From Parapristionchus giblindavisi (taxonomy: Eukaryota; Nematoda; Chromadorea; Rhabditida; Diplogasteridae): DNA of 64,000 nucleotides. Each line of letters starts with the position of its first letter. The first letter of the stretch is position 1. The position numbers and the translations under genes were made by a program. The stretch spans positions 186,001 to 250,000 of the forward strand of contig CALSFV010000014.1 of assembly GCA_943737045.1 (NCBI GenBank), written 5' to 3'. Of this stretch, positions 1 to 13,489 are shown one piece after another. The notes beneath the pieces were generated by a model. It did no database searches. It worked only from the letters and a program-made list of their open reading frames with translations, and had not been told where the DNA came from.

Positions 1-3000
1 TTTACATATTGGCCGTACTTACCACTTTGAAATAGTTTATCTTATTCAGAATTTTTCGCTCTTTCATTTGGTATATGACACGATAGGTTTCATTTTCATT
101 TTCAAATTTCTCAAGTTATCTTGATCATATCAGAGTAAAAGCTACTTTTGTACTTCGATCATTATAGCAGCAGTAAAATATTACAGATCGACATGACCTG
201 AAGTGTGTCTCATTCAGAATTTTTTCCTCTTTCACATACTATATCACTTGCTGAGTGTCATTGACAATTGGACTTGTAACGAACTGTTTTGTACCAAAAA
301 CAGAGAGTACCGAAAGATAAATTTACATATTGGCCGTACTGACCACATTGAAATAGTTTATCTTATTCAGAATTTTTCGCTCTTTCATTTGGTATATGAC
401 ACGATAGGTTTCATTTTCATTTTCACATTTCTCAAGTTATCTTGATCATATCAGAGTAAAAGCTACTTTTGTACTTCGATCATTATAGCAGCAGTAAAAT
501 ATTACAGATTGACATGACCTGAAGTGTGTCTCATTCAGAATTTTTTCCTCTTTCACATAGTATATCACTCGCTGAGTACCATTGACAATTTGACTTGTAA
601 CGAACTGTTTTGTACCAAAAACAGAGAGTACTGAAAGATAAATTTACATATTGGCCGTACTTACCACTTTGAAATAGTTTATCTTATTCAGAATTTTTCG
701 CTCTTTCATTTGGTATATGACACGATAGGTATCATTTTCATTTTCAAATTTCTCAAGTTATCTTGATCATATCAGAGTAAAAGCTACTTTTGTACTTCGA
801 TCATTATAGCAGCAGTAAAATATTACAGATCGACATGACCTGAAGTGTGTCTCATTCAGAATTTTTTCCTCTTTCACATAGTATATCACTTGCTGAGTGT
901 CATTGACAATTTGACTTGTAACGAACTGTTTTGTACCAAAAACAGAGAGTACCGAAAGATAAATTTACATATTGGCCGTACTGACCACATTGAAATAGTT
1001 TATCTTATTCAGAATTTTTCGCTCTTTCATTTGGTATATGACACGATAGGTATCATTTTCATTTTCAAATTTCTCAAGTTATCTTGATCATATCAGAGTA
1101 AAAGCTACTTTTGTACTTCGATCATTATAGCAGCAGTAAAATATTACAGATCGACATGACCTGAAGTGTGTCTCATTCAGAATTTTTTCCTCTTTCTCAT
1201 ACTATATCACTTGCTGAGTGTCATTGACAATTTGAATTGTAACAAACTGTTTTGTACCAGAAACAGAGAGTACTGAAAGATAAATTTACATAATGGCCGT
1301 ACTGACCACTTTGAAATAGTTTATCTTATTCAGAATTTTTCGCTCTTTCATTTGGTATATGGCACGATAGGTGTCATTTTCATTTTCAAATTTCTCAAGT
1401 TATCTTGATCATATCAGAGTAAAAGCTACTTTTGTACATCGATCATTATAGCAGCAGTAAAATATTACAGATGGACATGACCTGAAGTGTGTCTCATTCA
1501 GAATTTTTTCCTCTTTCACATAGTATATCACTCGCTGAGTACCATTGACAATTTGACTTGTAACGAACTGTTTTGTACCAAAAACAGAGAGTACTGAAAG
1601 ATAAATTTACATATTGGCCGTACTTACCACTTTGAAATAGTTCATCTTATTCAGAATTTTTCGCTCTTTCATTTGGTATATGACACGATAGGTTTCATAT
1701 TCATTTTCAAATTTCTCAAGTTATCTTGATCATATCAGAGTAAAAGCTACTTTTGTACTTCGATCATTATAGCAGCAGTAAAATATTACAGATGGACATG
1801 ACCTGAAGTGTGTCTCATTCAGAATTTTTTCCTCTTTCACATAGTATATCACTCGCTGAGTACCATTGACAATTTGACTTGTAACGAACTGTTTTGTACC
1901 AAAAACAGAGAGTACTGAAAGATAAATTTACATATTGGCCGTACTTACCACTTTGAAATAGTTCATCTTATTCAGAATTTTTCGCTCTTTCATTTGGTAT
2001 ATGACACGATAGGTTTCATATTCATTTTCAAATTTCTCAAGTTATCTTGATCATATCAGAGTAAAAGCAACTTTTGTACTTCGATCATTATAGCAGCAGT
2101 AAAATATTACAGATTGACATGACCTGAAGTGTGTCTCATTCAGAATTTTTTCCTCTTTCTCATACTATATCACTTGCTGAGTGTCATTGACAATTTGAAT
2201 TGTAACAAACTGTTTTGTACCAGAAACAGAGAGTACTGAAAGATAAATTTACATAATGGCCGTACTGACCACTTTGAAATAGTTTATCTTATTCAGAATT
2301 TTTCGCTCTTTCATTTGGTATATGGCACGATAGGTGTCATTTTCATTTTCAAATTTCTCAAGTTATCTTGATCATATCAGAGTAAAAGCTACTTTTGTAC
2401 ATCGATCATTATAGCAGCAGTAAAATATTACAGATGGACATGACCTGAAGTGTGTCTCATTCAGAATTTTTTCCTCTTTCACATAGTATATCACTCGCTG
2501 AGTACCATTGACAATTTGACTTGTAACGAACTGTTTTGTACCAAAAACAGAGAGTACTGAAAGATAAATTTACATATTGGCCGTACTTACCACTTTGAAA
2601 TAGTTCATCTTATTCAGAATTTTTCGCTCTTTCATTTGGTATATGACACGATAGGTTTCATATTCATTTTCAAATTTCTCAAGTTATCTTGATCATATCA
2701 GAGTAAAAGCTACTTTTGTACTTCGATCATTATAGCAGCAGTAAAATATTACAGATGGACATGACCTGAAGTGTGTCTCATTCAGAATTTTTTCCTCTTT
2801 CACATAGTATATCACTCGCTGAGTACCATTGACAATTTGACTTGTAACGAACTGTTTTGTACCAAAAACAGAGAGTACTGAAAGATAAATTTACATATTG
2901 GCCGTACTTACCACTTTGAAATAGTTCATCTTATTCAGAATTTTTCGCTCTTTCATTTGGTATATGACACGATAGGTTTCATATTCATTTTCAAATTTCT

Positions 3001-6000
3001 CAAGTTATCTTGATCATATCAGAGTAAAAGCTACTTTTGTACTTCGATCATTATAGCAGCAGTAAAATATTACAGATCGACATGACCTGAAGTGTGTCTC
3101 ATTCAGAATTTTTTCCTCTTTCACATAGTATATCACTCGCTGAGTACCATTGACAATTTGACTTGTAACGAACTGTTTTGTACCAAAAACAGAGAGTACT
3201 GAAAGATAAATTTACATATTGGCCGTACTTACCACTTTGAAATAGTTCATCTTATTCAGAATTTTTCGCTCTTTCATTTGGTATATGACACGATAGGTTT
3301 CATATTCATTTTCAAATTTCTCAAGTTATCTTGATCATATCAGAGTAAAAGCTACTTTTGTACTTCGATCATTATAGCAGCAGTAAAATATTACAGATCG
3401 ACATGAACTGAAGTGTGTCTCATTCAGATTTTTTTCCTCTTTCACATACTATATCACTTGCTGAGTGTCATTGACAATTGGACTTGTAACGAACTGTTTT
3501 GTACCAAAAACAGAGAGTACCGAAAGATAAATTTACATATTGGCCGTACTGACCACATTGAAATAGTTTATCTTATTCAGAATTTTTCGCTCTTTCATTT
3601 GGTATATGACACGATAGGTTTCATTTTCATTTTCACATTTCTCAAGTTATCTTGATCATATCAGAGTAAAAGCTACTTTTGTACTTCGATCATTATAGCA
3701 GCAGTAAAATATTACAGATTGACATGACCTGAAGTGTGTCTCATTCAGAATTTTTTCCTCTTTCACATAGTATATCACTCGCTGAGTATCATTGCCAATT
3801 TGACTTGTAACGAACTGTTTTGTACCAAAAACAGAGAGTACTGAAAGATAAATTTACATATTGGCCGTACTTACCACTTTGAAATAGTTCATCTTATTCA
3901 GAATTTTTCGCTCTTTCATTTGGTATATGACACGATAGGTTTCATATTCATTTTCAAATTTCTCAAGTTATCTTGATCATATCAGAGTAAAAGCTACTTT
4001 TGTACTTCGATCATTATAGCAGCAGTAAAATATTACAGATCGACATGACCTGAAGTGTGTCTCATTCAGAATTTTTTCCTCTTTCACATACTATATCACT
4101 TGCTGAGTGTCATTGACAATTGGACTTGTAACGAACTGTTTTGTACCAAAAACAGAGAGTACCGAAAGATAAATTTACATATTGGCCGTACTGACCACAT
4201 TGAAATAGTTTATCTTATTCAGAATTTTTCGCTCTTTCATTTGGTATATGACACGATAGGTTTCATTTTCATTTTCACATTTCTCAAGTTATCATGATCA
4301 TATCAGAGTAAAAGCTACTTTTGTACTTCGATCATTATAGCAGCAGTAAAATATTACAGATTGACATGACCTGAAGTGTGTCTCATTCAGAATTTTTTCC
4401 TCTTTCACATAGTATATCACTCGCTGAGTATCATTGCCAATTTGACTTGTAACGAACTGTTTTGTACCAAAAACAGAGAGTACCGAAAGATAAATTTACA
4501 TATTGGCCGTACTGACCACATTGAAATAGTTTATCTTATTCAGAATTTTTCGCTCTTTCATTTGGTATATGGCACGATAGGTTTCATTTTCATTTTCAAA
4601 TTTCTCAAGTTATCTTGATCATATCAGAGTAAAAGCTACTTTTGTACTTCGATCATTATAGCAGCAGTAAAATATTACAGATTGACATGACCTGAAGTGT
4701 GTCTCATTCAGAATTTTTTCCTCTTTCACATAGTATATCACTCGCTGAGTACCATTGACAATTTGACTTGTAACGAACTGTTTTGTACCAAAAACAGAGA
4801 GTACTGAAAGATAAATTTACATATTGGCCGTACTTACCACTTTGAAATAGTTCATCTTATTCAGAATTTTTCGCTCTTTCATTTGGTATATGACACGATA
4901 GGTTTCATATTCATTTTCAAATTTCTCAAGTTATCTTGATCATATCAGAGTAAAAGCTACTTTTGTACTTCGATCATTATAGCAGCAGTAAAATATTACA
5001 GATCGACATGACCTGAAGTGTGTCTCATTCAGAATTTTTTCCTCTTTCACATAGTATATCACTCGCTGAGTACCATTGACAATTTGACTTGTAACGAACT
5101 GTTTTGTACCAAAAACAGAGAGTACTGAAAGATAAATTTACATATTGGCCGTACTTACCACTTTGAAATAGTTTATCTTATTCAGAATTTTTCGCTCTTT
5201 CATTTGGTATATGACACGATAGGTTTCATTTTCATTTTCACATTTCTCAAGTTATCTTGATCATATCAGAGTAAAAGCTACTTTTGTACTTCGATCATTA
5301 TAGCAGCAGTAAAATATTACAGATCGACATGACCTGAAGTGTGTCTCATTCAGAATTTTTTCCTCTTTCACATAGTATATCACTCGCTGAGTACCATTGA
5401 CAATTTGACTTGTAACGAACTGTTTTGTACCAAAAACAGAGAGTACTGAAAGATAAATTTACATATTGGCCGTACTTACCACTTTGAAATAGTTTATCTT
5501 ATTCAGAATTTTTCGCTCTTTCATTTGGTATATGACACGATAGGTATCATTTTCATTTTCAAATTTCTCAAGTTATCTTGATCATATCAGAGTAAAAGCT
5601 ACTTTTGTACTTCGATCATTATAGCAGCAGTAAAATATTACAGATCGACATGACCTGAAGTGTGTCTCATTCAGAATTTTTTCCTCTTTCACAAAGTATA
5701 TCACTCGCTGAGTATCATTGACAATTTGACTTGTAACGAACTGTTTTGTACCAAAAACAGAGAGTACTGAAAGATAAATTTACATATTGGCCGTACTTAC
5801 CACTTTGAAATAGTTCATCTTATTCAGAATTTTTCGCTCTTTCATTTGGTATATGACACGATAGGTTTCATATTCATTTTCAAATTTCTCAAGTTATCTT
5901 GATCATATCAGAGTAAAAGCTACTTTTGTACTTCGATCATTATAGCAGCAGTAAAATATTACAGATCGACATGACCTGAAGTGTGTCTCATTCAGAATTT

Positions 6001-9000
6001 TTTCCTCTTTCACATAGTATATCACTCGCTGAGTACCATTGACAATTTGACTTGTAACGAACTGTTTTGTACCAAAAACAGAGAGTACTGAAAGATAAAT
6101 TTACATATTGGCCGTACTTACCACTTTGAAATAGTTTATCTTATTCAGAATTTTTCGCTCTTTCATTTGGTATATGACACGATAGGTATCATTTTCATTT
6201 TCAAATTTCTCAAGTTATCTTGATCATATCAGAGTAAAAGCTACTTTTGTACTTCGATCATTATAGCAGCAGTAAAATATTACAGATCGACATGACCTGA
6301 AGTGTGTCTCATTCAGAATTTTTTCCTCTTTCACATAGTATATCACTCGCTGAGTATCATTGACAATTTGACTTGTAACGAACTGTTTTGTACCAAAAAC
6401 AGAGAGTACTGAAAGATAAATTTACATATTGGCCGTACTTACCACTTTGAAATAGTTCATCTTATTCAGAATTTTTCGCTCTTTCATTTGGTATATGACA
6501 CGATAGGTTTCATATTCATTTTCAAATTTCTCAAGTTATCTTGATCATATCAGAGTAAAAGCTACTTTTGTACTTCGATCATTATAGCAGCAGTAAAATA
6601 TTACAGATCGACATGACCTGGTGTGTCTCATTCAGAATTTTTTCCTCTTTCAAATAGTATATCACTCGCTGAGTACCATTGACAATTTGACTTGTAACGA
6701 ACTGTTTTGTACCAAAAACAGAGAGTACTGAAAGATAAATTTACATATTGGCCGTACTTACCACTTTGAAATAGTTTATCTTATTCAGAATTTTTCGCTC
6801 TTTCATTTGGTATATGGCACGATAGGTGTCATTTTCATTTTCAAATTTCTCAAGTTATCTTGATCATATCAGAGTAAAAGCTACTTTTGTACATCGATCA
6901 TTATAGCAGCAGTAAAATATTACAGATGGACATGACCTGAAGTGTGTCTCATTCAGAATTTTTTCCTCTTTCACATAGTATATCACTCGCTGAGTACCAT
7001 TGACAATTTGACTTGTAACGAACTGTTTTGTACCAAAAACAGAGAGTACTGAAAGATAAATTTACATATTGGCCGTACTTACCACTTTGAAATAGTTCAT
7101 CTTATTCAGAATTTTTCGCTCTTTCATTTGGTATATGACACGATAGGTTTCATATTCATTTTCAAATTTCTCAAGTTATCTTGATCATATCAGAGTAAAA
7201 GCTACTTTTGTACTTCGATCATTATAGCAGCAGTAAAATATTACAGATGGACATGACCTGAAGTGTGTCTCATTCAGAATTTTTTCCTCTTTCACATAGT
7301 ATATCACTCGCTGAGTACCATTGACAATTTGACTTGTAACGAACTGTTTTGTACCAAAAACAGAGAGTACTGAAAGATAAATTTACATATTGGCCGTACT
7401 TACCACTTTGAAATAGTTCATCTTATTCAGAATTTTTCGCTCTTTCATTTGGTATATGACACGATAGGTTTCATATTCATTTTCAAATTTCTCAAGTTAT
7501 CTTGATCATATCAGAGTAAAAGCTACTTTTGTACTTCGATCATTATAGCAGCAGTAAAATATTACAGATCGACATGACCTGAAGTGTGTCTCATTCAGAA
7601 TTTTTTCCTCTTTCACATAGTATATCACTCGCTGAGTACCATTGACAATTTGACTTGTAACGAACTGTTTTGTACCAAAAACAGAGAGTACTGAAAGATA
7701 AATTTACATATTGGCCGTACTTACCACTTTGAAATAGTTTATCTTATTCAGAATTTTTCGCTCTTTCATTTGGTATATGACACGATAGGTTTCATTTTCA
7801 TTTTCACATTTCTCAAGTTATCTTGATCATATCAGAGTAAAAGCTACTTTTGTACTTCGATCATTATAGCAGCAGTAAAATATTACAGATCGACATGACC
7901 TGAAGTGTGTCTCATTCAGAATTTTTTCCTCTTTCACATAGTATATCACTCGCTGAGTACCATTGACAATTTGACTTGTAACGAACTGTTTTGTACCAAA
8001 AACAGAGAGTACTGAAAGATAAATTTACATATTGGCCGTACTTACCACTTTGAAATAGTTTATCTTATTCAGAATTTTTCGCTCTTTCATTTGGTATATG
8101 ACACGATAGGTATCATTTTCATTTTCAAATTTCTCAAGTTATCTTGATCATATCAGAGTAAAAGCTACTTTTGTACTTCGATCATTATAGCAGCAGTAAA
8201 ATATTACAGATCGACATGACCTGAAGTGTGTCTCATTCAGAATTTTTTCCTCTTTCACATAGTATATCACTCGCTGAGTACCATTGACAATTTGACTTGT
8301 AACGAACTGTTTTGTACCAAAAACAGAGAGTACTGAAAGATAAATTTACATATTGGCCGTACTTACCACTTTGAAATAGTTTATCTTATTCAGAATTTTT
8401 CGCTCTTTCATTTGGTATATGACACGATAGGTATCATTTTCATTTTCAAATTTCTCAAGTTATCTTGATCATATCAGAGTAAAAGCTACTTTTGTACTTC
8501 GATCATTATAGCAGCAGTAAAATATTACAGATCGACATGACCTGAAGTGTGTCTCATTCAGAATTTTTTCCTCTTTCACAAAGTATATCACTCGCTGAGT
8601 ATCATTGACAATTTGACTTGTAACGAACTGTTTTGTACCAAAAACAGAGAGTACTGAAAGATAAATTTACATATTGGCCGTACTTACCACTTTGAAATAG
8701 TTCATCTTATTCAGAATTTTTCGCTCTTTCATTTGGTATATGACACGATAGGTTTCATATTCATTTTCAAATTTCTCAAGTTATCTTGATCATATCAGAG
8801 TAAAAGCTACTTTTGTACTTCGATCATTATAGCAGCAGTAAAATATTACAGATCGACATGACCTGAAGTGTGTCTCATTCAGAATTTTTTCCTCTTTCAC
8901 ATAGTATATCACTCGCTGAGTACCATTGACAATTTGACTTGTAACGAACTGTTTTGTACCAAAAACAGAGAGTACTGAAAGATAAATTTACATATTGGCC

Positions 9001-12000
9001 GTACTTACCACTTTGAAATAGTTTATCTTATTCAGAATTTTTCGCTCTTTCATTTGGTATATGACACGATAGGTATCATTTTCATTTTCAAATTTCTCAA
9101 GTTATCTTGATCATATCAGAGTAAAAGCTACTTTTGTACTTCGATCATTATAGCAGCAGTAAAATATTACAGATCGACATGACCTGAAGTGTGTCTCATT
9201 CAGAATTTTTTCCTCTTTCACATAGTATATCACTCGCTGAGTATCATTGACAATTTGACTTGTAACGAACTGTTTTGTACCAAAAACAGAGAGTACTGAA
9301 AGATAAATTTACATATTGGCCGTACTTACCACTTTGAAATAGTTCATCTTATTCAGAATTTTTCGCTCTTTCATTTGGTATATGACACGATAGGTTTCAT
9401 ATTCATTTTCAAATTTCTCAAGTTATCTTGATCATATCAGAGTAAAAGCTACTTTTGTACTTCGATCATTATAGCAGCAGTAAAATATTACAGATCGACA
9501 TGACCTGGTGTGTCTCATTCAGAATTTTTTCCTCTTTCAAATAGTATATCACTCGCTGAGTACCATTGACAATTTGACTTGTAACGAACTGTTTTGTACC
9601 AAAAACAGAGAGTACTGAAAGATAAATTTACATATTGGCCGTACTTACCACTTTGAAATAGTTTATCTTATTCAGAATTTTTCGCTCTTTCATTTGGTAT
9701 ATGGCACGATAGGTGTCATTTTCATTTTCAAATTTCTCAAGTTATCTTGATCATATCAGAGTAAAAGCTACTTTTGTACATCGATCATTATAGCAGCAGT
9801 AAAATATTACAGATGGACATGACCTGAAGTGTGTCTCATTCAGAATTTTTTCCTCTTTCACATAGTATATCACTCGCTGAGTACCATTGACAATTTGACT
9901 TGTAACGAACTGTTTTGTACCAAAAACAGAGAGTACTGAAAGATAAATTTACATATTGGCCGTACTTACCACTTTGAAATAGTTCATCTTATTCAGAATT
10001 TTTCGCTCTTTCATTTGGTATATGACACGATAGGTTTCATATTCATTTTCAAATTTCTCAAGTTATCTTGATCATATCAGAGTAAAAGCTACTTTTGTAC
10101 TTCGATCATTATAGCAGCAGTAAAATATTACAGATGGACATGACCTGAAGTGTGTCTCATTCAGAATTTTTTCCTCTTTCACATAGTATATCACTCGCTG
10201 AGTACCATTGACAATTTGACTTGTAACGAACTGTTTTGTACCAAAAACAGAGAGTACTGAAAGATAAATTTACATATTGGCCGTACTTACCACTTTGAAA
10301 TAGTTCATCTTATTCAGAATTTTTCGCTCTTTCATTTGGTATATGACACGATAGGTTTCATATTCATTTTCAAATTTCTCAAGTTATCTTGATCATATCA
10401 GAGTAAAAGCTACTTTTGTACTTCGATCATTATAGCAGCAGTAAAATATTACAGATCGACATGACCTGAAGTGTGTCTCATTCAGAATTTTTTCCTCTTT
10501 CACATAGTATATCACTCGCGGAGTACCATTGACAATTTGACTTGTAACGAACTGTTTTGTACCAAAAACAGAGAGTACTGAAAGATAAATTTACATATTG
10601 GCCGTACTTACCACTTTGAAATAGTTCATCTTATTCAGAATTTTTCGCTCTTTCATTTGGTATATGACACGATAGGTTTCATATTCATTTTCAAATTTCT
10701 CAAGTTATCTTGATCATATCAGAGTAAAAGCTACTTTTGTACTTCGATCATTATAGCAGCAGTAAAATATTACAGATCGACATGACCTGAAGTGTGTCTC
10801 ATTCAGAATTTTTTCCTCTTTCACATACTATATCACTTGCTGAGTGTCATTGACAATTGGACTTGTAACGAACTGTTTTGTACCAAAAACAGAGAGTACC
10901 GAAAGATAAATTTACATATTGGCCGTACTGACCACATTGAAATAGTTTATCTTATTCAGAATTTTTCGCTCTTTCATTTGGTATATGACACGATAGGTTT
11001 CATTTTCATTTTCACATTTCTCAAGTTATCTTGATCATATCAGAGTAAAAGCTACTTTTGTACTTCGATCATTATAGCAGCAGTAAAATATTACAGATTG
11101 ACATGACCTGAAGTGTGTCTCATTCAGAATTTTTTCCTCTTTCACATAGTATATCACTCGCTGAGTACCATTGACAATTTGACTTGTAACGAACTGTTTT
11201 GTACCAAAAACAGAGAGTACTGAAAGATAAATTTACATATTGGCCGTACTTACCACTTTGAAATAGTTTATCTTATTCAGAATTTTTCGCTCTTTCATTT
11301 GGTATATGACACGATAGGTATCATTTTCATTTTCAAATTTCTCAAGTTATCTTGATCATATCAGAGTAAAAGCTACTTTTGTACTTCGATCATTATAGCA
11401 GCAGTAAAATATTACAGATCGACATGACCTGAAGTGTGTCTCATTCAGAATTTTTTCCTCTTTCACATAGTATATCACTCGCTGAGTATCATTGACAATT
11501 TGACTTGTAACGAACTGTTTTGTACCAAAAACAGAGAGTACTGAAAGATAAATTTACATATTGGCCGTACTTACCACTTTGAAATAGTTCATCTTATTCA
11601 GAATTTTTCGCTCTTTCATTTGGTATATGACACGATAGGTTTCATATTCATTTTCAAATTTCTCAAGTTATCTTGATCATATCAGAGTAAAAGCTACTTT
11701 TGTACTTCGATCATTATAGCAGCAGTAAAATATTACAGATCGACATGACCTGAAGTGTGTCTCATTCAGAATTTTTTCCTCTTTCACATAGTATATCACT
11801 CGCTGAGTACCATTGACAATTTGACTTGTAACGAACTGTTTTGTACCAAAAACAGAGAGTACTGAAAGATAAATTTACATATTGGCCGTACTTACCACTT
11901 TGAAATAGTTTATCTTATTCAGAATTTTTCGCTCTTTCATTTGGTATATGGCACGATAGGTGTCATTTTCATTTTCAAATTTCTCAAGTTATCTTGATCA

Positions 12001-13079
12001 TATCAGAGTAAAAGCTACTTTTGTACATCGATCATTATAGCAGCAGTAAAATATTACAGATGGACATGACCTGAAGTGTGTCTCATTCAGAATTTTTTCC
12101 TCTTTCACATAGTATATCACTCGCTGAGTACCATTGACAATTTGACTTGTAACGAACTGTTTTGTACCAAAAACAGAGAGTACTGAAAGATAAATTTACA
12201 TATTGGCCGTACTTACCACTTTGAAATAGTTTATCTTATTCAGAATTTTTCGCTCTTTCATTTGGTATATGACACGATAGGTATCATTTTCATTTTCAAA
12301 TTTCTCAAGTTATCTTGATCATATCAGAGTAAAAGCTACTTTTGTACATCGATCATTATAGCAGCAGTAAAATATTACAGATGGACATGACCTGAAGTGT
12401 GTCTCATTCAGAATTTTTTCCTCTTTCACATAGTATATCACTCGCTGAGTACCATTGACAATTTGACTTGTAACGAACTGTTTTGTACCAAAAACAGAGA
12501 GTACTGAAAGATAAATTTACATATTGGCCGTACTTACCACTTTGAAATAGTTCATCTTATTCAGAATTTTTCGCTCTTTCATTTGGTATATGACACGATA
12601 GGTTTCATATTCATTTTCAAATTTCTCAAGTTATCTTGATCATATCAGAGTAAAAGCTACTTTTGTACTTCGATCATTATAGCAGCAGTAAAATATTACA
12701 GATGGACATGACCTGAAGTGTGTCTCATTCAGAATTTTTTCCTCTTTCACATAGTATATCACTCGCTGAGTACCATTGACAATTTGACTTGTAACGAACT
12801 GTTTTGTACCAAAAACAGAGAGTACTGAAAGATAAATTTACATATTGGCCGTACTTACCACTTTGAAATAGTTCATCTTATTCAGAATTTTTCGCTCTTT
12901 CATTTGGTATATGACACGATAGGTTTCATATTCATTTTCAAATTTCTCAAGTTATCTTGATCATATCAGAGTAAAAGCTACTTTTGTACTTCGATCATTA
13001 TAGCAGCAGTAAAATATTACAGATCGACATGACCTGAAGTGTGTCTCATTCAGAATTTTTTCCTCTTTCACATACTATA
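1..13079 (+). repeat. 321-bp satellite array, block 1 (about 41 monomers)
   Basis: Head-to-tail tandem copies of a 321-bp A/T-rich monomer; landmark strings such as GTGTCTCATTCAG and GATCATTATAGCAGCAG recur every 321 bp. Copies differ at a limited set of diagnostic sites: TACCGAAAG versus TACTGAAAG, TTTATCTT versus TTCATCTT, CATTTTCATTTTC versus CATATTCATTTTC, and GCACGATAGGTGTC with TACATCGATC. The block starts mid-monomer at the window edge, so the array continues to the left. Its right end is the 12-bp duplicated target 13068-13079. Near-identity of non-adjacent monomers shows homogenisation by unequal exchange. No promoter, RNA gene or host exon is visible inside. A centromeric or pericentromeric role is plausible from size and arrangement but is inference. 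Confidence 0.97.
203..523 (+). repeat. Example satellite monomer: a diverged internal dimer
   Basis: One 321-bp monomer shown as reference. It splits into half A (about 208-360, 153 bp) and half B (about 361-528, 168 bp), which begin alike: TCTCATTCAGAATTTTTTCC and TCTTATTCAGAATTTTTCGC. Both continue with CTCTTTCA and a TATAT(C/G)AC motif. Their ends also align: AAATTTACATATTGGCCGTAC against AAATATTACAGATCGACATG. The present monomer therefore probably arose by duplication of a unit near 160 bp, roughly nucleosome length. Because 153 and 321 are both divisible by 3, one frame stays in register across both halves and across monomers. Confidence 0.8.
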
Positions 13080-13489
13080 ATAATAATAATAATAATAATC
13101 TTTATCACATCTGCACATTGGTGCGGTGGGTCATGACAGGGGGTTCTTCATAGATTAATGGGTTACAATTCTTTCTTCTATTCATCGGTTCATCGTTCGT
13201 GTATATCTTGATGGTTTTTCAACATCTGCGCTTACTACGAAGTAGAATCCAGAAAATAATCCATTAGAAATAGAAGTGAACAACCCACGTAGCAGTAGAT
13301 GCTCCGTCCGAAATGGCTGCATGAAGAAGGAAATACACCTCCCGGCTTTCCAAACACCTTCTGGGAGGGGATTCAACTGGGTTTCTTATCTGTAGATGGA
13401 ATAGACGAGGGAAGGTGGACAATGGTCACTTGGACATATCGACCGCACGCTCGACAGAAAAGCAGAAGAATGCTATATCACTCACTATA
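13080..13489 (-). mobile_element. 5'-truncated LINE-type retroposed fragment
   Basis: Non-satellite insert of 410 bp. Its left end is an (ATA)n run, so on the minus strand it ends in an (ATT)n tail preceded by GATGTGATAAAG, much like the 3' end of the LINE at 46711 (GATGCGATAAATATTTATT). It is flanked by a perfect 12-bp direct repeat TCACATACTATA (13068-13079 and 13490-13501), the expected target duplication. At the 5' side, 13473-13489 is filler-like CTATATCAC repeats resembling the target. A 64-codon minus frame starting at 13376 matches no family I recognise. It could be the 3' untranslated region of a LINE or a SINE sharing that tail; no RT motif is present. Confidence 0.75.

Noticed and set aside
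203..445. Recurrent 80-codon frame in many satellite monomers, as a possible protein family
   Set aside because: It starts at GTG, not ATG. Most monomers carry a TGA in it. It exists because 321 is divisible by 3. No codon-level conservation or promoter is visible.
1..13079. CRISPR-like array
   Set aside because: Repeats are contiguous 321-bp monomers without unique spacers, in eukaryotic DNA.
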